A stretch of DNA of 64,000 nt. Origin: Branchiostoma floridae (taxonomy: Eukaryota; Chordata; Leptocardii; Amphioxiformes; Branchiostomatidae). Below the pieces are notes generated by a model. That model had not been told where the DNA came from. It made no database searches and saw nothing but the letters and a program-made list of their open reading frames with translations. Shown here one piece after another: positions 1-11,700 of this stretch; position 1 is the first letter of the stretch; each line of letters starts with the position of its first letter. The translations under genes and the position numbers were made by a program. The DNA lies in the NCBI RefSeq assembly GCF_000003815.2, contig NC_049982.1, positions 1,746,262 through 1,810,261 of the forward strand. Direction: 5' to 3'.

Positions 1-208
1 ACATGATCAAATTCCTGAAGTTTTAAATGCACAATTTACAGTCTTAGTTTAGCAGGACCCTTTTAAGGATCAGGTAAGGGATGCTGCTCCCTCTGTGGTG
101 GCCCTTGTTTCAATCAATATTCCTACATGGCAGGTCCGGAAATTGAGGTCAGGTCAGGGTGCCGCAAATATATCAGTGAGGTGCGACGTTCTTAATAGAA
201 GTCAAGCA

Positions 209-901
209 TCACCACTCACAATATCCTTTTTCGCTCATTTGAAAAACCTGCAAAAAAAGACAATGTATAAGTTGTAGGCTCTCCATAGCATTGACATACC
301 TGCCATAGATGGAATGTGGGCGGGGGCTCGAATCTCGGCGTAGACTCCTCGACAGACGTTCGCAGCTTGTGGTTGATTTCGATGTTGGTGGCGGTACGCG
401 GCGGTTTGATGGTGGCCAGCCTTTGGATTGGTCGAGGGGTGAAACCTGGGAAAAATCAGGATTTAAAGAATTGCCATTTAAATAGCACACATACATCAAA
501 TATATTTAAAGGTAACTTAAAGGTTCATAACTTAAAGGTTAAACTTACCCTTGGGAAAGGCACTTTACACGACTTTCCTCACTTTACTCACTGACAGGTA
601 ATAAATGAGTACCTTGCTTTGGCTAGGACCATCCCTCAGATAGGACGTTAAATGGAGGTCTTGTATTTGAAGAGAGCCACAACGCGAGCATGTATAGATA
701 GAGGAAGGGTCCTTCTCGGTGCAAGTGGATCATACCTACAATTGGGGTACCCTGATCACGGGCACTAATGGAAGAGGAAAAGTCACACAAATTCTGGTCC
801 TCACCTGACCGACTCGGGTTGGGGATGTTGGCGAGATTTTCCCGCTCAGCGATGGTCGGGCCGCGAGCTGGCATGGTGCGGAGAACGATCATCACACGGG
901 C
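209..901 (-). CDS. 3' exons of an unrecognised gene
   Basis: Exon model on the minus strand: 901-805, 445-300 and probably 247-209 with stop TGA at 211-209. The first exon follows a pyrimidine-rich acceptor (TCTCCCCCAG) and ends at TCAG/GTGAGG in phase 1. The second follows TTTTTCCCAG, is open for 48 codons in the matching phase and ends at GGCAG/GTATGTC. The third is only 13 codons and less certain. The peptide is rich in Pro, Arg and Thr (for example FTPRPIQRLATIK) and I do not recognise it. Upstream exons should lie right of 901, but I could not identify them. A SINE tail sits in the intron between the first two exons. The open frames and matching phases support a real gene; the family is unknown. 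Confidence 0.45.
548..785 (+). repeat. SINE family 1, tail part
   Basis: The block starts CCCTTGGGAAAGGCAC and carries the shared motifs ATAGGACGTTAAATGG and GTGGATCATA. The same order of motifs is seen downstream of a tRNA-like head at 28391-28760 and in part at 55855-56060. The tRNA-like head is missing here, so this is a truncated copy. It lies in an intron of the minus-strand gene. Confidence 0.6.
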
Positions 902-933
902 CTGGGGGAGATGGACGACAAGATGAAGATGAG

Positions 934-966
934 TTTTGTTTGTTTGTTTGTTTGTTTGTTTGTTTG
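934..966 (+). repeat. (TTTG)n microsatellite
   Basis: Eight or so tandem GTTT units, followed by an A/T-rich tract that may be the 3' end of a LINE copy on the minus strand. Confidence 0.8.
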
Positions 967-967
967 C

Positions 968-1734
968 TGATCACTTTTTATTGACATAACAAAGATATAT
1001 TTTACATGATTGAATTCCAAATGAATCTATAGACATAGAGTGTATTCCCTACATATCCACATTCACGGTGTCAAAAATATATAACTCTTAGTTGATAGGA
1101 AGTTCGTTGATGAATTTTGCAAGATCACAGGTAAAAACTGCAGTGCCAGACCGTATAATACCTTGATACCATACAGGGCAGATTTAAACAACAACAACAA
1201 AGATTTAAAAGCTACGTCATATTTAGTTTTACAAATGAAGGCAAAATCAAAGTCAGAGGGGCTTATATGTTTGGTATCTAAGGGGGAGGGGGCGGCTTAG
1301 ACCGCTCAGAGCTGTATCATATGTCGAGACAGCAAAGAACACGTCGACACCAGATAGGGCCGGGTACGGGTTTGTTTCCATCTTTGAAGCTGTTTGCTGA
1401 CTGTCTGCGATAAGTGTGTCGTATTGCATGTTTCAAAGATCACATTTTGGTTTGCTAATTTATATCTACCGCAACAGGAGTTACGAGAAGAATGCATACC
1501 AAGTGTAAGAAAAGTATTACGTAAAGTTTCGAGAGGAAATCTTCACCACATCAACACATTGGAGAACGATTTGAGAGATTTATGCTGTCTAACGAAGACC
1601 AAAACAGTTCTGAAGTGACCAACCTGAAATCTGCTTATTGAAGAATCAACCAGCGCAACAAAAACTACAAAGAACTAAACATTTCGTGCAGAAAAATCAA
1701 AGAAAGCGACAGAAATCTCCGATCCTCTCCGCTA
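968..1734. other. Intergenic, no gene seen
   Basis: I see no exon that I can support here. Short open frames at 1306-1618 lack splice context. The stretch may hold the 5' exon of the minus-strand gene to the left. Confidence 0.4.
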
Positions 1735-1750
1735 CGCCGCCATGTTGGAT
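1734..1750 (+). promoter_or_regulatory. YY1-like motif 1
   Basis: CGCCGCCATGTTGGAT matches the core of the YY1 consensus (GCCGCCATNTTG). Similar motifs recur at 2037-2049 and, less well, at 2686-2698. In animals such motifs often lie just downstream of transcription starts. On the minus strand it could mark the start of the left-hand gene. This is a motif call only. Confidence 0.35.
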
Positions 1751-2035
1751 TGGCACCGCGTCCGCCTGGTCGCCATGACAACATTCAAGCATAATATTTA
1801 CTGCCATTTAGCTGTTCTATCAAGTTTCCCTACCAGCATTGTCACCGTACTTTTGTGCACATCTTGCGAAGCTAGTGCAAGTATTAAAGTTTTGAGAGTA
1901 TCTAGTAATGCTGACATATAATTTGTTTGCTACGAAGCAAGATTTTATTATTCTAAAATTTAAATTCATAAACAAGAGCGTTTGTTACTACCACTAAATG
2001 GGAGGGTGTTTAAAGTATAGAACAGCCAGTGTTCT

Positions 2036-2050
2036 GTCCGCCATGTTGGT
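2036..2050 (+). promoter_or_regulatory. YY1-like motif 2
   Basis: GTCCGCCATGTTGG lies about 150 bp before a strong splice donor at 2203/2204, a position expected for the start of the coiled-coil gene's 5' untranslated exon. Confidence 0.4.
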
Positions 2051-2059
2051 TCCGTGATG

Positions 2060-2203
2060 TTGACAAGTTGTTGTGAGTTTTGATCAGTTGTGATGAATGT
2101 GAGAGTTTTATCCGTCCTGGCAGGTCTTTACTGACTCCTAACCGCACCAGTTCAGCACTGAATAACCCACGGAACGTACTCAGCGCACGGGAACAACTGT
2201 CAG
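2060..2203 (+). other. Putative 5' untranslated exon of the coiled-coil gene
   Basis: A GC-richer stretch ends in CTGTCAG/GTAAGTA, a near-perfect donor. The next acceptor in the gene (5779-5780) opens one base before the first ATG, so a non-coding first exon is expected upstream. The left edge is not defined by the sequence; the YY1-like motif at 2036 suggests transcription starts near there. Confidence 0.4.
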
Positions 2204-3040
2204 GTAAGTATGAAGCGAGATAATGCGTGATTTCATGAGATTTTCTGTGTGAATTTATATCAGGCCATGTTGGTGTATCGAAATATAGTTTTCATATTTG
2301 ACATGCGTGATTTTTTCTGATCAACTGAGGGGTAAAATTTGTTGTCGTTATGATTAATGAATCCCTTTTGAGTTACATGGCTTATGACTTAAGATATTCT
2401 TAGATTATCGATCATGTCATGATATAGATACGTTTTACTTTAGCAATGTCAAGTTCAGTCTATTAAAAGAGCGAGGCTATTGACACACCCAGTGATAGAA
2501 ACCACTAAAATGAGGAAATCTTACGATTATATTTGACAATCAACACTCTGAAAATACAAATGGCATCCTGTGTCCATTATCAACCCAAAATACGATCTTT
2601 TTCACGTGTTTACGGCACAATTTTAAACATCGGAATCTGGTATCATATAGGGTGCTAGTTTTACTGTCACCGCATGTGATCATGGCAGCCATGTTGGATC
2701 GGTTAGGAACACGTTTTCAGATGTGTTTACCGACGAATTCCTGCCGTATTGGAGAATTTTCGGCCTCAAAACTTATATCACTAAGGAAGCGAAGTTATTT
2801 AGTTGTTGTTTTACCTCCATTATTTTTAATGTGAAAGAAATATTCTTCCGAGTCGCTGCCGATAGCGCCGGAACCACACGGCCGAAAATTATGACATGTT
2901 TTGTGGTCTGAGTTATTTTTGGTTTATATTGTTAACAGAAACTTTAAAAGTTGTTTATATATAAAATATTCTTATATCAAATGGATGTTTAAAAAGGGAC
3001 AAGAAAAATTGAAAAAAAAAAAAAAATTGAAAAAAACTTC

Positions 3041-3118
3041 GGCGCGGACTCGAACCGGGTCGGAGCTGTTATCACCAATTCCCGGGTCATCGTTTAATCC
3101 ACTACGCTACGCCAAACA
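3041..3118 (-). pseudogene. tRNA-like Pol III element
   Basis: On the minus strand a good A box (TAGCGTAGTGG) is followed about 40 bp later by a perfect B box (GGTTCGAGTCC) and then by T runs that could end Pol III transcription. The acceptor stem does not close when the boxes are placed in canonical positions, so this is more likely a tRNA pseudogene or the head of a SINE than a working tRNA gene. Confidence 0.4.
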
Positions 3119-3299
3119 TACACGATGAAGGCTGTATTAACAGGTATCCAAATCTAGGGCATAACTTGAATTCGTCCATTCATTCCAAGATTCAAAGATT
3201 CCAATGTCTAATCTTCCAAACAATGTCTAATCAACTATTGCTTGTGTAAAATAATGCCGGAAAGGCATGTTACAAGCTCTGATTGGCTGACTGGCATCT

Positions 3300-3352
3300 C
3301 GGTGTGTCAATAGCCTGTTTGGCTATTGGCACACTGAGTGTGTCAATAGCCA
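3300..3352. repeat. Hairpin and repeat of TGTGTCAATAGCC
   Basis: TGTGTCAATAGCC occurs twice here, separated by its inverted form (GGCTATTGGCACAC). A further inverted copy is at about 2474-2490. It lies in the first intron of the coiled-coil gene. Function unknown. Confidence 0.5.
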
Positions 3353-4360
3353 CAGCGCTATTAAAATAGATGATGATTGAAATAGGTTTATACTTTAAGT
3401 CCAAGCTTACCTCATGTGTTCCTCTGTACCATTTTTTTCTGAAATGTTTGTTTATTTTCTGAACACGTTTTTTATTTTCTGATTTTAATATATATATAGC
3501 TCAGGGCACTGGTAGCACATGTACTTGTAATTCCTGCCTACTACTAGTTCATGACTGGACATAGTAGGCCAGATCTCTATAGGTTCAGATCCTGTTATCC
3601 CCGCACACTGATCCATAAGAACACCCAGCCATTTCAAGTTCAACAACAGAAGTACCCTTGTTGTTGTTGTTGTCCTCATTTAACGTCTATTATTTCGCTA
3701 GACGTGGTCTCTTGGTGCTGAGTAACACATGGTTCGCTTTTGAGTCGATAGTCTCTCTTGGTATTTAACTCTTGGTTCTTTGTGCTTGAGAGTTGCTGGA
3801 GGAGTTTCTAGGAGAGTACGTACCCTGACATCCAGCCCACTGCCAGACAGCAGTTACAATCCATCTTTGGCCGAGCAAAGAAATTAGTCACAATTTTCCC
3901 CACCAACCCCTGCTTGGAGAGTAGTACTCTACTTCAAAAGTCTAAATACTCTCCCCAGTTGTTGTGATCCGTTTGTTCATTGATGTGGATCCAGTCTGTT
4001 CTGTTCCTGCTCACAGTAATCAGCCACTTGAACAGCCAAGTGTGCAGAAACTGTTCTCTTAAACATCTGCTGCCTCTTCACACATCAACTGTTAGGGCCT
4101 CTCTGTAGCAGTGTTCTAATTTGTGACCACAACCCTTAAAACGAGTGCTAATTCTAAACTAGTATAGTGGTACATGGTCGGTGTATTTACTTCTGCAAAA
4201 ACATCTGATCAACTATTGTCGACATAACCCTCCAAACTGACAAAAAAATCCTTCAAATTAGATATGGACTGTTAAAAGAATTGGTTCTTCAAATCTTTAG
4301 TCATTATAATTATTTATATGGACAACTTTTATACCCTACATTTTCAAAATCTTCTCACAG

Positions 4361-4736
4361 TAGAAAGGCCAAGACCAATACCCCCCCCCCCCCACCCTGT
4401 ATTTATTCGAGTCATGTGCCATTCAATTGGATGGATAACTACCACTGCACTGTGTGACACACAATAACTTCTTACAGAATGTCTTGAAATTTTTCTCTAA
4501 GATTTTTGCCCCTCTCGTGACTACCTGTGAAAAGAGCACTAGCATGCCAGTAGAAGGGCCAAGACCCCCCCCCCCGTATGCATTTCAGTCATGTGCCATT
4601 GTCACTCAATTGTACTACTTTTTTGTAGTACTACTGCACAGTGTGACACACAATAACTTCTTAGAACCTTACATCTAACGTCTTGACATTTTTCTCTAAG
4701 ATTTGTCCCCCTCTCGTGACTACCTGTGAAAAGAGC
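4361..4736 (+). repeat. Tandem repeat of about 190 bp, some two copies
   Basis: The units share GTGTGACACACAATAAC, TTTTTCTCTAAGATTT, CTCTCGTGACTACCTG and a poly-C run after AGGGCCAAGACC or AGGCCAAGACC. Intronic, no coding content. Confidence 0.7.
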
Positions 4737-5533
4737 AGCCTGACTTTCCCATTCAGAACATCTTCAGAACCTACTGAATAATAGATACCTCAGCCCTGCC
4801 CTCTTTATGCCTGTGGTGATCTGTCTATTGTACTGGCCACAAAATCAATACATCTGATCATCATGTTTGGTCACGTCTCAGTCAGGAGTCACATAGAAAA
4901 TATTGATTTTTATTGTTATAATCATTATTACTTACAAATGGGGACAGTGTGGAGGGAATTCATGTACTGATGGACCCTGCACTGATATATCACATTATAT
5001 ATAACATTAGCTGTCACAGAAATGGTCGTCTTTAGACAGATGTAATTGACAGAGTGAGTTGAAATTTCTTACTGAAATCAATGCAGTCTAGTCATAGGGC
5101 TTATTGTAATATAATATATAAAAGCCTTCAGCCTGCTAACTTAATTATTTTTTTATTTGCAAATGGTTCTGAACTATCTAGGTAATGCAGTTCTGGGATT
5201 TGACTTTGACTTGACTTTGACTTTATTGATGATGAGACAAGTCATTACATGGATCTGCCTAGGCAGCTTTGGGCTGTCTTAACTAATGATACATGGTGTT
5301 TACTATTCTTCATGAGAGTCTTCAGAACTGTTTCAGGTAAAAGGGTCCATAGAGTCTTGTCAAAGACGTGGTTTCAGACAGAGAAAAGATGGGATGCTGT
5401 CTAAAACACATGAATGATTACAAAACTTAAGGTCCTTAGTGACAAGTAATTTTTGTATTGAAAGGCAATACAATTGTTTAAAGTATCAATCAAGAAGCTA
5501 TTGGTTTGTTAGAGTTCTAATGACTAGTTAGAA

Positions 5534-5718
5534 CTACAGTCAAACCTGTATTAGGGGCCACCTCTACAGAGGGGCCATCTGTCCATAGTGGCCACTTTTT
5601 GTCGGTCCCTTGGGTATTTTATCTACAAGTTGCCACCTCTATACAGAGGCCACCTGTCTATAGTGGCCAAATTTGTCCGGTCCCTTGAGTGGCCGCTATA
5701 GACAGGTTTGACTGTAAT
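5534..5718. mobile_element. MITE with TIR ACAGTCAAACCTGT
   Basis: The left end ACAGTCAAACCTGTAT and the right end ATAGACAGGTTTGACTGT are inverted copies, flanked by TA on both sides. The interior repeats GGCCACCT and TATAGTGGCCA. This fits a non-autonomous Tc1/mariner or pogo-type element with a TA target site. It sits just upstream of the first coding exon of the coiled-coil gene. Confidence 0.7.
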
Positions 5719-5781
5719 AGAAGATGTAGGAACAGATAGAATTGATAACTCAGACTTTTTAAATTCTGTTTCCTTCCCAGG

Positions 5782-8700
5782 ATGCCCCGCTCCAGGTCAC
5801 GTCGGGACATGAACCTTCTTCAGGCCATCCTGGACACGGAGGGGTTCGGGGAGAGCGAGCATCCCGGGTCAGACAGCACCCTCAACACCACCTCCAGCGT
5901 GGGGAGCAACCCACGCAACAACCCACGCGCCAACCCACGCTGCAACCCACGCGGGGCAGACCCGCTCGACCTGGCACTGCAGCAGAAGCACCGCGAGCTG
6001 CAGCTGTTGCTATGGCAACAGCACATGGAGCGACAGGTGCTGATGCAGAGGCAGGTGTTGCAGCAGCAGGTGGTGATGCACAGGGCATCTTACCAGCACA
6101 GGAGAGGTGAGGAAGGGGGGAGGGGGAAGGGGGCTGAGGTGGGGAGGGGGAAGGAGGGAGAGCGAGGGAAGGAGGGAGGGAGAAAGAGAGAAAAGGGGTA
6201 GAGACTGAGAAGGAAGAAGGGAGGGAGGAAGGGTAGTCAGAGACAGGTGCTGTAGCAGCAGCTGGTGATGCAGATGTTATCCACAAAGAAAGGGAGGGAG
6301 GGAGGAAGGGAGGGAGAGAGAGAGAGACTGAGAAGAAAGTAGGGAGTGAAGGTTTAAACCTCACCTGTGACACTGGTAGATGCTATGCACATCATTAGAT
6401 GGTGATGCACATGTTGTCTTTTTCACAGAGATGAGGTGATATATGCAAAAGTGATCTCAATACAGTTTAGCTTATCTTTCACTTTGGTCTTTGGTTGCAA
6501 TGTTTGTAAAATATTACACTGTTCCTTGTAAATCAGGGTTTTCTTTCTATAGGCCTTGCCCCAAAGAAGCAAAAATTGAAATCTGATGCATTTGTGGACA
6601 GTACGTTGTTTTTACTGCCTGTCATTCAAACTTTTTATATTTTTAAAAAGATTCTATATTCAGACAAGGGAACAGAAGTCTGGGTGCAGGTGGCCTGTTT
6701 TTTCATTCTCCTGATTAATTATTGACATATTGAAGTCTGGGTGCAGGTGGCTCATTTCTTCTGTCACCTGATTAATTATTGACATGGAAGCTTCACTCCT
6801 GCTGCTCAGTTCGATTAACAAAAAGTCTCCCATAAAAGGCTCGGAAGGAGAACAGGTCTTACGTGTGCTTCCATTGTCCGACCTTCTTCTGTTGTCGTGT
6901 TGAGAGCTTTGTTGCCATGGCAACGGTGTTCCGGAGACACGCCCAAGTCTCCCAGGATTTGGGTTCATGACTGCATGCCTTTGTCAAGTCCTTTCGTCAC
7001 ATCTGGCTGCTCCTTTTGTACAAGATCCTTCATAAGTTGCTACACTCAAGGGGCCAATATTTGAGTCCAGGCAATCGCATATGTGGGTCAAGATGTTTTC
7101 AACACTTGAGTGAGTCATATACTCTAAACATATACATGTATCTTCACTTTTGAATGGTTCTGTACATTCCAGTGTGGCTACTGTTGGTATCAAGCTCAAA
7201 AAATTTTCAAACTGTAGATTGAAGTGATCACTGTCTATTATCAGATTATTTTTCTTAAAAAGAACTAGAATTAGTAGAAAGAGAGATTTAAATTTGTGTT
7301 CATCTGATCGTGAGCTAATCATTGTGCTGGTATTCAGGTCATGATATGCATTCTTTGTTGCCATTCATTTTACTGTAATACATTTAAGACCTTGTTTGTT
7401 TTTTTTCAGGTAAGAGAGGAAGACAGCAGAGAGGGCCTGTTAACATTCCACTAGGGAGTATCCCTCCCCCAGTACAGCCGTATTACCCTGTAGTGGCCAC
7501 ACGTGTTCCTACGCAAGTTCAGAAGTCCCAGACTAAGGTGGAAAGTAGTACCCAAACGGTGGAAATGGAAAAGTTGGCACTGAAAGACAAAGACAACAAA
7601 ATGGAAGGTAAAAAGATAAGAGAGTCTTCAAAGTCAAGGAGGGAACAAGATGAAGACAGACAGAAGGAACTTCAAAGAATCTCTAAGAGGAGAGACAAGG
7701 AGACTTCTTCGAAACATAAAAATGAAGAAAGGAAGTCATCAGAGAAAGACGACAAAGCACAGCGGAAGGAAGGAAAGAAAACAAAAAAATCAGCTGAAAT
7801 TTTAAGGGAAGATCTCAGCCCTGAAGGTCAAACCAAGGTGAGGAGCAGAGAGGCAGATGAAGGTCAAGTCAAGGAGACAGGTCAACATAGTCCAAGGTTT
7901 TCTGAGGAGGAAAAGGAAGGCAGGGGAGACTCAGACTCTGAGAGAGGTCGTAGGCATGGTGATGACCTTGGTATTAGTAAGGATAGAGACAGCAGTCATT
8001 GCCATGGAAACGAGGATCAGCACCAAGGAGACGGCAAGCTTTGTGATGTAAATGGAAATCTTCATAGAGACAGTAGCAATAGGAAGGAGAGTCCCCACAA
8101 AGATGGTGGCCACCACCATGAGGTGAAAGGTGATCTCCATGGAAACGACCGGGATGCCTCTCCACACCGGGATGCGAGTGATTCGGAGTGCTCAGACAGT
8201 GAGTACTCCTACAGCAGTTACAGCGACAGTTTCTCATCTAGCGATGAGAGCGACATCTCCAAGAGCGGGAAGGGAAGCCAGAAGAGTGGAAGCGATGAAG
8301 GGGGAACAAAGAGGGTAACATTTGCCGAGGAAGGAAGGAGGGAAGAGAAGAATGGTCAGGCGGAGGAAGACACGGAGGAGATGCATGCTGAGAAAGCAGA
8401 GAAGCTGAGAAAGGCAGAAGAGAAGGAGGTTAAGGAAACTTCAGGAAAGCGGAAGAAGCCGAGACAACAGAGTGCAGGCAGGAAGAGAACATCCACACAT
8501 CCACAGTTCACTGTCACCTCACTCTCCAGCAGTAAGCAAAATGATTATTTTCTCACCTAAGACTTCAGTCTGCAATGTGTTACCTCCTTGAAAAGGAGGT
8601 TTTGTACTCAATTTGTGATCAATTGTTGTGTTTTCATGATTATATTGGTGTTAGTCTGCAGCGATCTGAGTATTGTGTATTGGATGCATGTAGGGTGGAA

Positions 8701-11700
8701 GTAGTGTAGTAGGATAGTTGGAGAATTGGAGTGTGATTTGTCTAAAGTCCAATGGTGCTATAATGGAGAGGCAGGATGACTCAATAGTGAGAAAAATGTG
8801 TAAACCCATGTTTCCATCCTGATGTTTTTCTAAAGCGCTGACTTACACCAAATACCAAACATCAACAGCCAAGTGGTTTTCTTTGCATTTAGTAGGTCCT
8901 GATTCGATCCTGGCCGAGTCATACCAAAGACTACATAAAAATAAAATGGTACATGCTGCTTTCTCTGCTTAGCACTAATGAGTATGGGAGTAAAACACAC
9001 ACCACTACCAGCAGACTAGCCCCCTGCTGTAGTGGCTTGCACAAATGTGTGGCCCAAGGGCTACAGAAATGTAGATAGGTTACTACCCCTAATCATCTTG
9101 CCAACTATAATTGACTTTCCCTTCCCAGGGTACCTCAGTCTGGTCTCCTCACTGCTGGAGTTAAAGCTCAACCCACACTGCCCCGGGAAGGAGAGGCCCC
9201 GCACGCTCTCCTCCCAGGGGAAGAACATCTCCGAGGAGATCCTGAAGAAGCGAGCGAGGGAAGAAAAGAAGAAGAGAAGGATGGAGAGGAAACAGGAGGA
9301 GGAGGAGGCAGCATCCCCCAGGGAGAAACAACCGTTCCAGCCGTCCGACCACAACCTGAAGGTGAGATGTGGCAGGACTCTAAAAGGAGAGTAACTCCTC
9401 TGCAAACAATAGCACACGCTAAATATGCCTTATTGGATTCCTTTATTTTTATTTTTTTATTTATTTATTAATCTCAAGACAAGTGGGTGTCCCCTTAAAC
9501 TTATTGAGTTGATCTCCAAGGGGGGCCCACTATACAAGAACAACAAAACAACACATGATTACATTCAGTAAGAGTAAAGACAGCCAGTTGACAACATACA
9601 GTATTTACAAATAAACCGAAGCGTGATACATGACATGGTAAGGTATGTTCTTTGCAGAAGTTCCAGATTGTTTGTGTCTAAAGGCTAAATATTTCTTGCT
9701 CTGCCTTGACACAAATCCAACAATCCGCAGGTCCAGGAGTGACTGCACAGGAAGCGGTTAGCCGAGTGGCAGGAAGAGTGGGCCAAACAAAGACAGAAGT
9801 TAAAAATTATCTGTGTCTAAAACCTGAAATATTTCTTTACTTTCACAGAACTTTAACAGGAAGAGTGGGCCAAATGGAGACAGAAGTTAAAGATTATCTG
9901 TATCTAAAACCTGAAAATTTCTTTACTTCCACAGAACTCCGACAACCCCCAGGTTCAGGAGTGGCTGTTGAAGAAGTGGCCAGCCCAGCGGCAACAGCGG
10001 AGAGAGGAGAGAGCCAAACGGAGGCTGAAGTCTAGATTATTTCTGTCTAAAACCTGAATATTTCTTTACTTCCACAGAACTCTAACAGGAAGAGTGGGCC
10101 AAATGGAGACAGAAGTTAAAGATTGTCTGTGTCTAAAACCTGAATATTTCTTTCCTTCCACAGAACTCCAGGTTCAGGAGTGGCTGTTGAAGAAGTGGCC
10201 AGTGCAGCGGCAGCAGCAGAGAGAGGAGACAGCCAAGCGGAGGCTGAAGTTAAAGATTATCTGTGTCTAAAACCTGAGTAATTTTCTTTACTTCCACAGA
10301 ACTCCGACAACCCCCAGGTTCAGGAGTGGCAGTACAGGAAACAGTTAGCCAAGCGGCAGGAAGAGTGGGCCAAACAGAGACAGCAGTTAATGGTTATCTG
10401 TGACTAAAACCTGAATATTTCTTTACTTCCACAGAACTCCGACAACCCCCAGGTGCAGGAGTGGCTCCAGAAGAAACGGTTAGCCCAGCGGCAGCAGCGG
10501 AGAGAGGAGAGAGCCAAACGGAGGCTGAAGTTCCAGATGAAGATGGAGGAAAGGGACATGAAGATCGCGCGGATGATCGAGTCGGATGAGAAGGTGGACC
10601 AGTGGATGAGGGAGAAGAGGAAGCTGCTGAGGAGGAAGTCCCAGGTGAGAGATAAGTCTCAAGTCTCAAGTGAGAAAGTATTAAGTCTAAGGTGAGAATA
10701 TTAAGTGTCAGGTGAGAATATTAAGCCTCAGGTGAGAATATTAAGTCTCAGGTGAGAATATTAAGTCTCAGGTGAGAATATTAAGCATCAGGTGAGAATA
10801 TTTAGTCTCAGGTGAGAGAGATACACCTGTAGCCAAGCAGATGGGTTATTTGTCAAACAGATGGCCATAGCTCAGAATACCTTAGTTTATTTCTTTGTCA
10901 GTTGTTATCAGCTTTGAACTATACATGCGTAAGGATTAATTATCTATTAAAAAAATTTTACTTAAGTCGAAAACTTCTCTAGGAAAACCTACATTTGATG
11001 GGTAAACATGTTTACAAATGAAATGGATTGATTTTTGCAAAACAAGGAATGCTATACAACCCACTAGGATGTGAATCATACTTTTTTTACACAAAAAATT
11101 ATCAACACAGTATTCTTTTCTAAAATAGTTTACCAAATTCTGAATTTGGTTTTCTTTCTGCACTCTTGTACATGTATGTCACTCAAATATGTCAGCAAAA
11201 TTCTTTCTTGTTTCGTGATGGAAATTTGCATCACCTTTGTTCATCAGTAATTCTCTTCCTGTTGTGCCACAGAAGCCCAGGAAAGCTGCCGTGCAGCCGT
11301 CAGTGGGGCAACAGGCGGAGACAGAGGAGACCACGCCCCTTAGCAACAGTAACCAGGGGCAACCAGACCTCCCCACCCTGGAGAAACAGGCCAGCCAGCT
11401 GGAGGAGAGACTACTGAAGGACCTCGGCACAGAGAAGGGGCAGGGGGACACTGTGCAGCCGGCCAGTGGGAAGGTTTGTTATTTTGTTTGTTTATTTGTT
11501 ACACACAACTAGTAAACAGTCTTTAGTTTTGGATATGGGTGTTTTAGTTTACACACCCAGTACCCAAACGTGGGATTGTGTTCTTGCTGCAAAAGTTTGG
11601 GCTACATACAGTAGCAAGAGGCAGTACTCCAGTCAGAAGCTCTGAGCAAAATGTCTGATAGACATCAAAACTAAAGCATTCAAAAATTTACTGGTTGTTT

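Noticed and set aside
3041-3118. Functional tRNA gene
   Set aside because: A and B boxes are good but the acceptor stem does not pair.
5820-6373. Long minus-strand open frames opposite the first coding exon
   Set aside because: They mirror the Gln- and Arg-rich plus exon and the purine-rich intron; no splice sites fit.
7931-8318. Extra frames inside coding exon 3
   Set aside because: Shadows of the low-complexity plus-strand exon.
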